Assembly (NCBI GenBank): GCA_963771845.1
Contig: CAVYVC010000023.1
Span: forward strand, 62,001 to 126,000
DNA length: 64,000 nt
Direction: 5' to 3'
Source of the DNA: VAZQ01 sp963771845
GTDB taxonomy: Bacteria > Pseudomonadota > Alphaproteobacteria > Rhizobiales > Xanthobacteraceae
This document shows positions 1 through 9,704 of the stretch, piece after piece; position 1 is the first letter of the stretch; each line of letters begins with the position of its first letter. Under the pieces are notes generated by a model. That model was given only the letters and a program-made list of their open reading frames with translations. It was not told the origin of the DNA and did no database searches. The translations under genes and the position numbers were made by a program.

Positions 1-1374
1 TTGATCTTCCTTGACGGTGGTCAGCTGTCTGTCACGTACGACCACCTTGCCATCGACCATGACGTGACGCACGCCGCGGCCCGCTTCGATATGAACGAGC
101 TGGCGCACCGCGCTGTTGAGAGGAGACCAGCTCGGATCGCTCATGTCGATCAGGGTCAGGTCGGCCTTGTAGCCTGGCGCGATCTTTCCGATCGCATGGC
201 CGAGCCGGGCGCCCTGGGCGCCGGCCTCGGTCGCCGCGCGTAACGCCGCTCCGGTCTGCGGCGGTCCCGGGATGGGATCACTCACGGCGGCGAGGAGGGC
301 AAACAATTTCATCGCCATGAACATGTTCTGCGCGTCGGAACAGCTGCAATTGTCGCAACCAAGCGCAATGCGCACACCGGCATCCTGCAGCGCCCGAATC
401 GGCGCAATCCCGCATTTCATCTTGAGGTTGCCCTGCGGATTGAGCACCACGCCGGTGCCGCTTTCGGCGAGGAGGTCAATCTCGCCGCGCGCGAGCCAGA
501 CGCTGTGCGCAAGATTGAGACGGGGATCGAGCACCCCTTCCGCTGCCAGCCGTTTGATCAGTGAGCCATCGTGTTTGGGCAACGTGAGCTGCGCTTGCAG
601 CGCCATGCCGCGCGATTCGTAGATGTGGGAATAGACCGGGAGGTCGTAGCGGCGCGCAAGTTCCATGGTTCGCGCCATGAGGGCAGGCGAACAGCGCTCG
701 GGCGCGGATGGACCGAGCGCCCAATGCACGCGCCCACGCGGCGGTGCTCGCAAACACGTTTGCTCGAAATGGCCGAGAAGATCGAGCCGCCGCTCAGGCT
801 CGGCCGCACCCGAAAGCAGCGCATGCATCTGCGGCGGAAAAACCTCTTTCCAGTAAGGAATCGTCTCGAGACCCTTCCGATCCGCATACTGCAAGCTGAA
901 AATGACGCGGATGCCGATCTGCTCATAAGCCCCCATGACCGCGTCAAGATGGCGATCCTCGAACGGATAGAGAGTGAGCATGTCCTGAATCGTGGTGATG
1001 CCGGAGCGCAGGCACTCCAGAGCGCCCAGCAAAGTGCGAGCGTGCACTTCTTCCACAGAACGCGGCGGATATTGCGGCGGCAGCGCATAGAGGCGCCAGG
1101 TCTCGAGCGGCACCTCTTCCAGTGTGCCTTTCGCCAGCACGTCGTGAGAATGGTAATGTGCGTTGATGAAACCGGGAACAACGAGATGCCCGCGCGCGTC
1201 AAGCTCATCGGTTGCGCCGGCCATCTCGGCAAAATTTGGTGCAATACCGGCGATTTCAGTACCGGCAATCGCGATGTCAACTCGTGGCGGCGCGTGCCAA
1301 TCGCCGTCGGGAAGCATGGCTTTGCCGCCGCGGATGATCAGCGTGGTTCCGGGCGGGATCGGCTGCGGATTCAT
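1..1374 (-). CDS. Amidohydrolase family protein (cytosine deaminase/chlorohydrolase-like), C-terminus cut by window edge
   Basis: Translating the minus strand from the ATG at 1374 gives an uninterrupted frame of 458 codons to the window edge. It has an N-terminal beta-sandwich start, then the metal-binding NAHYH motif (His73 and His75), a later LPVYSHIYE segment and a GCDNCS stretch near the usual metal-binding Asp. This is the pattern of metal-dependent hydrolases that deaminate or dechlorinate small nitrogenous or aromatic rings (SsnA/TrzN/AtzA type). The start codon overlaps the stop of the solute-binding protein gene (ATGA), so the two are co-transcribed, and the enzyme may act on the imported compound. 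The last residues are missing because the gene runs off base 1. The substrate cannot be told from the sequence. Confidence 0.88.
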   Translation of the reverse strand, partial: MNPQPIPPGTTLIIRGGKAMLPDGDWHAPPRVDIAIAGTEIAGIAPNFAEMAGATDELDARGHLVVPGFINAHYHSHDVLAKGTLEEVPLETWRLYALPPQYPPRSVEEVHARTLLGALECLRSGITTIQDMLTLYPFEDRHLDAVMGAYEQIGIRVIFSLQYADRKGLETIPYWKEVFPPQMHALLSGAAEPERRLDLLGHFEQTCLRAPPRGRVHWALGPSAPERCSPALMARTMELARRYDLPVYSHIYESRGMALQAQLTLPKHDGSLIKRLAAEGVLDPRLNLAHSVWLARGEIDLLAESGTGVVLNPQGNLKMKCGIAPIRALQDAGVRIALGCDNCSCSDAQNMFMAMKLFALLAAVSDPIPGPPQTGAALRAATEAGAQGARLGHAIGKIAPGYKADLTLIDMSDPSWSPLNSAVRQLVHIEAGRGVRHVMVDGKVVVRDRQLTTVKEDQ

Positions 1375-2402
1375 CTAATCGGCATCCGTTCTTCGCGCGG
1401 CGGCAGGAAGCGGTCGTCGTAAATCTCGGAGACCTGGGGCGCGCGCGAGAGGCCAAACGCCTTGGCGACCAGCTCGATGTTCTGTGCCAGGCGGTTGGGA
1501 TCGTACGATCCAAGACCGTCTTTGCGGGTCTGCGGCGTGACGATTTGATGATCGGCAAGCCAAGCCAATCGTTCCGCCTCGATATCGAGCCTGGCAAGGT
1601 TGTTGTGCTTGCCAAGAGATTCAGCCGCTCCCTTCGGATCGGCGATCGCCTCACGCCAGCCGCGCACAGCCGCACGGACAAATGCTTTGACCGCATCCGC
1701 ATGCGCGTGCAGAAAGGCAGGGTTTATCAAAAATGCATTGCCATACACGTCAAGACCATTGTCGGCGTAGTAAATGACCCTGACATCGTCGACCGCCACG
1801 CCGTTGGCTTTGAGATTGAGCACCACCGTTGAGTTAAATCCGGTGACCGCGTCGACCTGCTTGGTGAGAAGCATGGTATCGCGCAGTTGCGGACTGAACT
1901 GGCGCAGCTCAATGCGGCTCAGATCGAGCCCTGCGATGTTGGCAAGCGCGGGAAACATTCGGGATGCGGCATCCGTCTGAGTTTGTCCCAATATGCGGCC
2001 GTGCAGGTCCGTAAGCCTTGCAATGCCACTCGCTTTCAGCGCAATCACCGCCTGTGGCGAGCGGTTATGCAGGATAAACACCGCTTTGGGTGCGATCTCC
2101 GGCCGGCGCGAGGCGAACTCGACCAGTGTTGATATGTCGCCCACGCCGACATCGGACGCCTGGCTTGCCGTGCGCGTGATCGCATCGGCCGAGCCTTTTG
2201 AGGGCTCAATAACGACATCAAGCCCTGCCTCACGGAAATATCCGCGCTCCAGCGCATGGTAGAATCCGGCGGCACCGCCATCTGCCGCGAAGTTGAGCAC
2301 GAGGTTGAGCTTGGTCGTCGGCTGCGCCTGTGCAGCCAAGCAGGCTGCTTGCGCCAGGGAGAGGAGCGCCAATGCTGCGATGACGCGTCGTGCAACCCTC
2401 AT
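1371..2402 (-). CDS. ABC transporter substrate-binding protein, NMT1/SsuA-like
   Basis: This 343-aa protein starts with a cleavable Sec signal peptide (hydrophobic core about residues 8-24, cleavage probably after an AQA motif). It continues with the NMT1/THI5-like fold: an LNLVLNFAADGGAAGFYHAL strand-helix start, then GYFREAGLDVVIEPSKGSAD, typical of periplasmic proteins that bind pyrimidine precursors, nitrates, sulfonates or aromatic acids. It should deliver a small ligand to an inner-membrane permease and ATPase not present in this window. The stop overlaps the start of the downstream amidohydrolase, which suggests that the hydrolase processes the transported ligand. It resembles the solute-binding proteins at 55457 and 62686, so paralogous uptake systems flank the window. 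Confidence 0.88.
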   Translation of the reverse strand: MRVARRVIAALALLSLAQAACLAAQAQPTTKLNLVLNFAADGGAAGFYHALERGYFREAGLDVVIEPSKGSADAITRTASQASDVGVGDISTLVEFASRRPEIAPKAVFILHNRSPQAVIALKASGIARLTDLHGRILGQTQTDAASRMFPALANIAGLDLSRIELRQFSPQLRDTMLLTKQVDAVTGFNSTVVLNLKANGVAVDDVRVIYYADNGLDVYGNAFLINPAFLHAHADAVKAFVRAAVRGWREAIADPKGAAESLGKHNNLARLDIEAERLAWLADHQIVTPQTRKDGLGSYDPNRLAQNIELVAKAFGLSRAPQVSEIYDDRFLPPREERMPIR

Positions 2403-2469
2403 GCAAAAAGATCCATGGCGCGGACGGACTAAGCCAATCTAGTCAATCCGCCCTACCACGACGATCGGG

Positions 2470-3771
2470 TCAAGCCTGTCTTTTGAGCAACGACACATAA
2501 AATCCATCGGTATCGGTGCGGCGGGGAGTCATGAGCAATCCCAGTTCCGACAACAGTACGGCATCGCGAAAGGCTGCAGCACGCTCGCCGAACACCTGCA
2601 CGGCTTGATCCGGGGGGACGGGTGCAAATTGCGGCCGCCGCTCGAGGAAGGCGCGCACCTGATCGTCGTTCTCCTCCGCAAGCAAGGAACAGGTGACGTA
2701 GGCGAGGCGGCCGCCGAGTTTGACGAGATCGCCGGCGCGGTCGAGCGCGGCGGTCTGCTCCTTGATGCGCAGCGCAAGCGAGCCCGGACGCACCCGCCAC
2801 TTCGAGTCTGGATTGCGCCGCCAGGTTCCAATCCCGGTGCAGGGAGCATCGACCAGAACGAGATCAGCATGACCCGCGAGATCAGCGCAAGGATTCTCAT
2901 TCGCCTTGGGCGTTTTGACCTGCACGTTGTGCACGCCTGCGCGCTCGATGCGCGCATGGATCGGCGCCAATCGGCGTTTATCGAGATCGCTGGCATAGAT
3001 TTGCCCGCGATTCTTCATCAAACCTGCGAGCACAAGCGTCTTGCCGCCCGCGCCGGCGCAGAGATCGATGACCTGCTCTCCTGGCTTGGCAGCCGTCATC
3101 AGCGCGGAGAGCTGCGAGCCTTCGTCCTGCACCTCGACGCCGCCCTTGATGAACGTGGGTTCGGCGTGAATGGCCGGATTCTTCGCAGCGGTGTCACGCG
3201 CAATGCGCAATCCGAATGGCGACCATGGCGTGAGCGCCGCGCCAACATGAGCGAGCGCCATGGCGGCCTTGTCGCGCTCAAGCTTGAGAACATTGACCCG
3301 CAGGTCGAGGGGTGCGCGGCGCGCGAGCGCGGCTCCCTCGCCGGCGCGCTCCTCCCCGAACACGCGAGCAAGATACGGGTCCAGCCATTGCGGGTAGTCG
3401 CCGGCCACCCAGGGCGGCGCGTCCGCAAGATCCGCTGTCGCAATCCGGGTGCGCTCCTGCGCGCTCAGGACTGCTGGCGCAAAACGGCTCCCGTTGGCAA
3501 GCCCCGCGATGACCTCGGCATCGAGTTTGCGCTCGACGCGCAACATGCCGAGCATGAGAGCGCGCGGGGTCCCTTCCCCCATGACATGGGCGCTCGATGC
3601 ACGCCGGCGCAGCGCGTCAAAGACGAGGCTCGCGATCGCCGCACGATCGCCCGATCCGGCGAACCGATGCGAAAGGCCCCAATCCTTGAGCGCGTCAGCC
3701 ACCGGACGGCGCCGCGCTTCGATATCGGCCATGATCTCGATGGCGGCGGAGAGACGAGCGGGCGGCGTCAT
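2470..3771 (-). CDS. rsmB: RsmB/NOP family 16S rRNA (cytosine-5) methyltransferase
   Basis: The 433-aa product methylates a cytosine in 16S rRNA using S-adenosylmethionine. The N-terminal part (about 1-150) is the NusB-like RNA-binding region. The C-terminal Rossmann domain shows the SAM loop DLCAGAGGKTL, the DAPCTGIGTWRRNPDSKWR motif with the first catalytic Cys, and TCSLLAEEND with the second Cys, so both cysteines of this class are present. The open frame extends much further upstream, but the ATG at 3771 overlaps the MAPEG stop codon (ATGA) and begins the conserved sequence, so it is chosen as start. The gene lies last in a guaB-MAPEG-rsmB unit. Confidence 0.93.
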   Translation of the reverse strand: MTPPARLSAAIEIMADIEARRRPVADALKDWGLSHRFAGSGDRAAIASLVFDALRRRASSAHVMGEGTPRALMLGMLRVERKLDAEVIAGLANGSRFAPAVLSAQERTRIATADLADAPPWVAGDYPQWLDPYLARVFGEERAGEGAALARRAPLDLRVNVLKLERDKAAMALAHVGAALTPWSPFGLRIARDTAAKNPAIHAEPTFIKGGVEVQDEGSQLSALMTAAKPGEQVIDLCAGAGGKTLVLAGLMKNRGQIYASDLDKRRLAPIHARIERAGVHNVQVKTPKANENPCADLAGHADLVLVDAPCTGIGTWRRNPDSKWRVRPGSLALRIKEQTAALDRAGDLVKLGGRLAYVTCSLLAEENDDQVRAFLERRPQFAPVPPDQAVQVFGERAAAFRDAVLLSELGLLMTPRRTDTDGFYVSLLKRQA

Positions 3772-4193
3772 CCAAGTCCAAGCAGAATGCGGAAAGCGAA
3801 GATGACCCACATCACCGCGAGCACCACCATGCTCGCCAGAAACACCGCACCGCGGCGCGGCACGTTGTTGTCGGTGACGTGGATGAAGGCATGCACGATG
3901 CGCAACGCCACAAAGATCCAGGCCAGCACCACGAATAGATAATCGGCATGGCGCGTGATCCAGGCGAGAATCGTCAACACATAAAAGAGAACGGGTGTCT
4001 CGAGTTGATTGAGGAATGCGTTGCGGATTTGCATGTTGCGGGCGGGCCAATTCGGCTCGCGCAACGCAATGTCCTGCCAGCGGACGTCGCCACTGCGGGT
4101 AGCCGAGGCGCTGAGACCCGCCATCCAGAACAGCAGCACGAACGTCAGCGCCACCTGCACGAACAGCGGAAGCAGAACGGCCGCAATCGACAT
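3768..4193 (-). CDS. MAPEG family membrane protein
   Basis: This is a 141-aa integral membrane protein with four hydrophobic helices (about residues 4-26, 62-80, 82-102 and 118-138). It carries the MAPEG-type RNAFLNQLETPVLFYV segment after the first helix. The family includes eukaryotic glutathione- and eicosanoid-handling enzymes; the bacterial members are mostly of unknown substrate. The ATG at 4193 is five bases below the guaB stop, and the gene's stop overlaps the rsmB start, so it is translated in the same operon. A longer in-frame extension upstream is antisense-like sequence inside guaB and is rejected. Confidence 0.85.
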   Translation of the reverse strand: MSIAAVLLPLFVQVALTFVLLFWMAGLSASATRSGDVRWQDIALREPNWPARNMQIRNAFLNQLETPVLFYVLTILAWITRHADYLFVVLAWIFVALRIVHAFIHVTDNNVPRRGAVFLASMVVLAVMWVIFAFRILLGLG

Positions 4194-4198
4194 GGCCG

Positions 4199-5686
4199 TT
4201 AGGCCCGGCTCGGGTAGTTCGGGCTCTCGCGGGTGATGGTGACGTCGTGGACGTGGCTTTCGCGCATGCCCGCACTTGATACCCGCACGAACTGCGCCTT
4301 GGCATGAAACTCCTTGAGCGTGCGGGCGCCAACATATCCCATGGAAGCGCGCAGCCCGCCGGCAAGCTGATGTAACACCGTCGCCGCTGCTCCTTTGTAC
4401 GGCACCTGCCCCTCTACGCCCTCGGGCACCAATTTGAGCGTGTCTTTGATGTCCTGCTGGAAGTAGCGATCGGCGGAGCCGCGCGCCATGGCGCCGACCG
4501 AGCCCATGCCGCGATAAGTCTTGTAGGAACGCCCCTGATAAAGGAACACTTCGCCTGGCGACTCGTCTGTGCCCGCAAGCAGGGAGCCGATCATGGCACA
4601 ATCCGCGCCTGCCGCGAGCGCCTTGGCAAGATCGCCGGAGTACTTGATCCCACCGTCGGCGATTACCGGCGTGCCGCTTTTCTGCGCGACCTCAACCGCG
4701 TCCATGATGGCCGTGAGCTGCGGCACCCCGACACCGGCAACGACGCGCGTCGTGCAGATCGAGCCGGGCCCAATGCCGATCTTGATCGCGTCAGCGCCTG
4801 CATCGATCAGCGCCTGCGCCCCCTCCGCCGTTGCAATGTTCCCGGCAACCACCTGCACCGCATTGGACAAGCGTTTCACGCGCGTGACCGCGTCGAGCAC
4901 GGCGCGGGAATGGCCATGGGCGGTATCGACCACCACCAGATCGACACCCGCATCGATCAGCGCGCTTGTGCGCTCGAATCCTTTGTCGCCGACCGTCGTG
5001 GCCGCGGCAACGCGAAGCCTTCCTTGCTCGTCCTTGCTGGCGTTCGGATTTGCAACCGCCTTCTCGATATCCTTGACGGTGATCAGGCCAACGCAGCGAT
5101 ACTGACCGTCCACGACGAGCAGTTTTTCGATGCGATACTGATGCAGCAGCCGCTTTGCCTCGTCCTGGCTAACGCCTTCGCGCACCGTGATAAGCCGCTC
5201 GCGCGTCATCAGCTCCGCCACCTTCTGCCCGGGGTCATTGGCAAAGCGCACATCGCGATTGGTAAGAATGCCGACCAGCTTGCCGGCGCGGCCTTCGCCG
5301 CCGCCTTCCACCACCGGAATGCCCGAGATTCCATGGTCTTTCATCAGCGCAAGCGCGTCGGCAAGCGTAGCCTGCGGCGCAATGGTGAGCGGATTGACCA
5401 CCATGCCCGACTCGAATTTCTTGACCTGGCGGACCTGCGCCGCCTGCACATCGGGGTCGAGATTGCGGTGGATCACGCCGAGCCCGCCCGCCTGTGCCAT
5501 GGCAATTGCCATCTTGGACTCCGTCACCGTGTCCATGGCGGAGGCGATGATCGGAATATTGAGCGCGATCTCGCGCGTAATCCGGGTGCGTATGTCGGTC
5601 TCGGAGGGCATGAGCTCGGACAATCCCGGCTTGAGCAGGACATCGTCGAAGGTGAGCGCCTCGCGCATCGTTCCGTTGTTGTCCAT
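4199..5686 (-). CDS. guaB: IMP dehydrogenase
   Basis: The 495-aa enzyme oxidises IMP to XMP with NAD+, the first committed step of GMP synthesis, in the cytosol. The TIM barrel begins at residue 8 with ALTFDDVLLKP. Two CBS domains occupy about residues 95-210. The catalytic loop GPGSICTTRVVAGVG places the active-site cysteine at residue 311, and the mobile flap region with GSADRYFQ follows. Length and motif order match full-length bacterial GuaB. The gene heads a minus-strand unit with MAPEG and rsmB and has about 240 bases of upstream spacer that should hold its promoter. Confidence 0.98.
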   Translation of the reverse strand: MDNNGTMREALTFDDVLLKPGLSELMPSETDIRTRITREIALNIPIIASAMDTVTESKMAIAMAQAGGLGVIHRNLDPDVQAAQVRQVKKFESGMVVNPLTIAPQATLADALALMKDHGISGIPVVEGGGEGRAGKLVGILTNRDVRFANDPGQKVAELMTRERLITVREGVSQDEAKRLLHQYRIEKLLVVDGQYRCVGLITVKDIEKAVANPNASKDEQGRLRVAAATTVGDKGFERTSALIDAGVDLVVVDTAHGHSRAVLDAVTRVKRLSNAVQVVAGNIATAEGAQALIDAGADAIKIGIGPGSICTTRVVAGVGVPQLTAIMDAVEVAQKSGTPVIADGGIKYSGDLAKALAAGADCAMIGSLLAGTDESPGEVFLYQGRSYKTYRGMGSVGAMARGSADRYFQQDIKDTLKLVPEGVEGQVPYKGAAATVLHQLAGGLRASMGYVGARTLKEFHAKAQFVRVSSAGMRESHVHDVTITRESPNYPSRA

Positions 5687-5923
5687 CCCTAAATCCAGTC
5701 ACCCGTGGCCAAGCGGAAAGCAGCCCAGCCCATCCTTGAATGGTGAATTGCGCCGCGAAACGACAGTCTCGCGCGCGAATCAATGGCCCATTTTGGGTTG
5801 GCGCCGGTCGTTAGCACGTGTGCCGTCGAAATCATAGACCCGAAGGACAGAGGTCATCACAACATGGGCCGCATCCACTTGCGCTCTATGTAGGGTGAAG
5901 GTGTCGAGGCACAATGACCGCAA

Positions 5924-7370
5924 ATGACCGCTCCCTCCGCCCTCGCCAAACGCGTCGTCCCGCTCATTGTCGCGGTCGCCCTGTTCATGGAGAACATGGA
6001 TTCCACGGTCATCGCCACTTCGCTGCCGGCAATCGCGCGCGCCATCGGCACGAGCCCGCTCGCCCTCAAGCTCGCGGTCACGTCCTATCTGCTTTCGCTC
6101 GCGGTATTCATCCCGGTGAGCGGCTGGACGGCCGACCGCTTCGGCGCGCGCACCGTATTTCGGGGGGCAATCGCAGTCTTCATGCTGGGATCCATCGGCT
6201 GCGCCATGTCGGGCTCCCTCACCCAATTCGTGGCGGCGCGCATGGTCGAAGGCATCGGCGGAGCAATGATGACGCCGGTGGCGCGGCTCATTCTCATTCG
6301 CAGCGTGGATAAACGCGAGCTGGTCGGGGCGATGGTCTGGGTTACGCTGCCGGCACTGGTCGGGCCTTTGATCGGCCCACCGCTCGGCGGCTTCATCACG
6401 ACCTTCATATCGTGGCACTGGATTTTTCTGATCAACATTCCAATCGGAATTGTTGGAATTGTGCTCGCCAGCATCTTCATCGAAGACGTGAGAGCCCCCG
6501 CCCCTGATCCTTTCGATCCGCTCGGCATGTTACTTGCCGGATTGGGCATCGGGGGGCTTGCCTTTGGCGGCTCGGTGCTCGGGCTTGATTTTCTGCCGTT
6601 TCCCGTGGCGCTCGGGCTTATGGCCGCCGGTGCGGCAGCAAGCTACGCCTATGTCGTGCATGCGCGGCGCAGCGCCGCGCCGGTGCTTGACCTCTCCTTG
6701 CTCAGGATTCCGACCATGCGTGCCGCGGTTCTCGGCGGATTTGTTTATCGCTGCGGCATCGGGGCCATGCCGTTCCTGCTGCCGCTTCTGCTCCAGCTTG
6801 GGTTTGATCTCACCGCCTTTCAGTCCGGCCTGATCACACTCTCGAACGTTGTCGGCGCCATGGGCATGAAAACCGTCGTTCCCCTTATCCTGCGCGCGCA
6901 CGGATTTCGCCGCGTGCTCGTGGTGAACGCGCTGGTCAGCGCCGTGCTGGTCGCAGCCTGCGCGACCTTCACCCCGGGAGTTTCCTTTGCGTGGATTGTC
7001 GGCGTCCTGATTTCTGGGCGGATTCTTCCGCTCGCTTGAATTCACCAGCATCAATACGCTCGCCTATGCGGATGTCGATTACCCTCGGATGAGTCGCGCC
7101 ACGTCTCTGGTTGCAGTCGCCCAGCAGCTCTCAATCTCCACCGGGGTGGCCGTCGGAGCGCTCTTGGTCGACCTGACCCTCCGGGCTCGTGGACAAGCCG
7201 TAATTACTGCCGCCGCCTTCCAGCCGGCCTATCTGACCATCGCTGTCATCGCCGGCTGCGCAAGCCTTGTCTTCGCGCGGCTGCCCGCGGACGCAGGAGC
7301 CGAGCTCGCTCAGCGCACGCCCCTGCCAGCCCCCTCCCCGACCGAAGCGAGCGATCAGAAACTCGGATAA
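5924..7370 (+). pseudogene. MFS transporter, DHA2-like drug/proton antiporter, frameshifted
   Basis: The first 371 residues form a major facilitator with the signature GWTADRFGART in the loop after helix 2, and helices continue to about 7030. Near 7011-7020 one extra base shifts the frame. The correct frame then resumes as FFRSLEFTSINTLAYADVDYPRMSRATS and ends at the TAA at 7370. The total of 1447 nt is one base over a whole number of codons, and removing one base restores about 481 aa, normal for a 14-helix DHA2 member. Both halves are well conserved, so the lesion is either a sequencing error or very recent. Substrate unknown; multidrug export is typical of the family. Confidence 0.85.
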
Positions 7371-7466
7371 GAAAGGCGGCTTGATCATCTCGATTACGAT
7401 GTCGTGATTTCGTAACATTCGCCTGGCTGCGATTCCGGCCCGTGCAACTTGTCTGCCAGGTAACGC

Positions 7467-8498
7467 TCATAGCCTCCGGTGACGAGAGTCCGACAGCAGC
7501 GTCGCCAGCCAGCGACTGGACGCGTACTGCTCGCAGACTGTGATCAACGCGATCATCATGGGAACGCCAATGAAAGCTCCCGGAATGCCCCAGAGCAAGC
7601 TCCAGAAGAATACGGCAAACAGCACAAGAAAAGGCGAGATTGCCAGAGTAGTCCCGGCAAGCCGCGGCTCGATATAGCTGCCGATTGAGAATTGGATGGC
7701 GCTCAATCCTGCCAAGACAATCAATGCCATCTGCAACGTTTCGAATTGCGCGGCCGCGAACAGGGTGGCGAGAACAACGGCCATGAGCGGTCCCAGGAAC
7801 GGAATATAATTCAGGACGAAGGATATCGTCCCCCAGGCAAGCGCCAGCTCAAGCCCCACAAGCAGAGCGAAGCAGAATGTTACAACGCCCGTCAGAATGC
7901 TCGCAAGGCTTCGGATGAAAATGTATTTTCGAAATAGTTTCGCAATCTCGTCGGCGGCTGCTGACAAATGCAAATTCGAATGCTGCTCTTCAAGTTTCTT
8001 AACTCGTGCGTGGACCTGCTCTATTTCCACAATTCCCAGGATCGTGAATGCGAACACGAGAAGGGTAAAACCAATCAGCGAGTTCAATCTCGCCGCAACC
8101 TGCTGGGCGAAACGAACGAGCCAAGCTACGTCAAATCGATCGACAAGCATCTCGGTCACAAAGATGCCGTGCTCTTCGAGCCATTTGTTGCTGCTGCTGT
8201 AAATAAGCTGAAATCGGTCAAGATTGCTCAGGAGCCAATGACCGATCTGGCTGCTGCCCCACGCTATCCCAAGTGCAAGCAAGGTCAGCACAGTCAGTGT
8301 CACCAGAATCGTAAAAAGAAGTGCGACAAGCTTCGGTACTTTCCTCTGCAAGGCACTTTGGAAAGGCCAGACAATTGCGACCGCGAAAATCGAAAATGCG
8401 ACTGGCGCAAAAATCGAGCGTCCGAGGTAGAGCGCCGCGGCCACGAGAATGGCCGTACATAGGGCCAACATGCCGTTACTGGTTCTGTCTGATGTCAT
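7467..8498 (-). CDS. AI-2E family transporter (PerM/YdiK-like permease)
   Basis: The protein (343 aa from the ATG at 8498) has an early pair of helices at about residues 10-50, another near 55-80, a long amphipathic cytoplasmic stretch, then four or five C-terminal helices with the family motif FVLNYIPFLGPLMAV and GIPGAFIGVPMM near the end. This matches the AI-2E exporter superfamily, whose members are proposed to export autoinducer-2 or act in ion antiport; for most the substrate is unknown. An in-frame start 18 codons upstream (8552) is possible but adds a charged, non-conserved leader. The gene is convergent with the MFS gene. Confidence 0.88.
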   Translation of the reverse strand: MTSDRTSNGMLALCTAILVAAALYLGRSIFAPVAFSIFAVAIVWPFQSALQRKVPKLVALLFTILVTLTVLTLLALGIAWGSSQIGHWLLSNLDRFQLIYSSSNKWLEEHGIFVTEMLVDRFDVAWLVRFAQQVAARLNSLIGFTLLVFAFTILGIVEIEQVHARVKKLEEQHSNLHLSAAADEIAKLFRKYIFIRSLASILTGVVTFCFALLVGLELALAWGTISFVLNYIPFLGPLMAVVLATLFAAAQFETLQMALIVLAGLSAIQFSIGSYIEPRLAGTTLAISPFLVLFAVFFWSLLWGIPGAFIGVPMMIALITVCEQYASSRWLATLLSDSRHRRL

Positions 8499-8654
8499 AT
8501 CTGAACAATCACAAGTAGATACTCGGCGGCCTGTCCTTATTCGCCCGATCATAATCCGGTCTTAAGATCCGTCTATAGGTGCAGCGATTACCGCGTGACG
8601 GCGCCAATGCGCGTATCGTCATGAGGAGATTTCTCTTGGCCTGTAAGAGGCAAA

Positions 8655-9701
8655 ATGTCGGATGCTTCTTCTAATGCCGCGGCAAAACGCGATCCAATTC
8701 TGATCGATCTCGCGCTGCAAGGCGGCGGCGCCCATGGTGCCTTCACATGGGGTGTGCTCGATCGCCTCCTGGAAGAACCGCGGCTCCAGATCGAGGGAAT
8801 CTCGGGCACCTCCGCCGGCGCAATGAATGCGGCCGTGCTGGTGCACGGTCACGCGGCAGGTGGTTCGAAAGGCGCCAAAGCCGCGCTCGAGGATTTCTGG
8901 CGCCGCGTCTCACGTGCTGCCACGTTCAGTCCCTTTCGGCGCACGCCGTTGGACGTGCTGTTGGGGCGATGGACGATGGATACGTCACCCATTTTCCTCG
9001 CGTTCGACATGGCTGCGCGCGTGTTCTCGCCTTACGACCTTAACCCGCGCGGCGCCAATCCCATGCGCGATATCCTGGCCGAATGTGTCGACTTTGGGAA
9101 GCTCGCACAATCATCAATACGGCTGTTCGTGACCGCCACCAATGTCCGCACCGGCCGGGGCCGCGTGTTCCGCAACGCCGATCTCACCCCCGACGTGCTG
9201 CTCGCTTCCGCGTGCCTCCCCACATTGTTTCAGGCAATCGAGATCGACGGCGAGGCGTATTGGGACGGCGGTTACGTGGGCAACCCGACCATCACGCCGT
9301 TGGTACGCGAATGCGCGTCGAGCGATACGGTCCTGGTGCAGGTCAATCCGGTCGAGCGGCCTGGCACGCCGCGCTCGGCGCGCGAGATTCTTGACCGCCT
9401 GAACGAAGTATCTTTCAACTCGCCGCTGATGAAAGAGCTCAGACTGATCGCAGTCCTGCGGCAAGTGGCCAATGCGGGTGATTGCGAGGGCGCGCGCTGG
9501 GCCGGAATGCGCATCCATCGTATCGCCAGCGAAATGATGGTTGAGCTCGGCTACTCCTCCAAGCTTAATGCCGAGTGGGAGTTTTTCTGTATGCTGCGCG
9601 ACGAAGGCCGCCGTTGCGCGGAGATCTTTCTGCAAAACCACTTCGAGGATTTGGGCCGGCGCTCGACTTTCGACCTCGATTCCCTTCTGGACAATGTCTG
9701 A
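8655..9701 (+). CDS. Patatin-like phospholipase family protein
   Basis: This 348-aa predicted serine hydrolase carries the patatin oxyanion loop GGGAHG (residues 23-28), the nucleophile elbow GTSAG (Ser53) and the second dyad residue in DGG (Asp204), so the Ser-Asp catalytic pair is complete. There is no signal peptide or membrane helix, which suggests a cytosolic lipid acyl hydrolase of the RssA/YchK type. The TGA ends three bases before the ATG of the following permease, so the two genes are probably co-transcribed. The lipid substrate is unknown. Confidence 0.92.
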   Translation: MSDASSNAAAKRDPILIDLALQGGGAHGAFTWGVLDRLLEEPRLQIEGISGTSAGAMNAAVLVHGHAAGGSKGAKAALEDFWRRVSRAATFSPFRRTPLDVLLGRWTMDTSPIFLAFDMAARVFSPYDLNPRGANPMRDILAECVDFGKLAQSSIRLFVTATNVRTGRGRVFRNADLTPDVLLASACLPTLFQAIEIDGEAYWDGGYVGNPTITPLVRECASSDTVLVQVNPVERPGTPRSAREILDRLNEVSFNSPLMKELRLIAVLRQVANAGDCEGARWAGMRIHRIASEMMVELGYSSKLNAEWEFFCMLRDEGRRCAEIFLQNHFEDLGRRSTFDLDSLLDNV

Positions 9702-9704
9702 CCG

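Noticed and set aside
2605..3942. 445-codon open frame on the plus strand across rsmB
   Set aside because: It runs antisense to rsmB in a GC-rich gene, has Arg/Ala/Gly-rich composition and no family motif; rsmB itself is complete.
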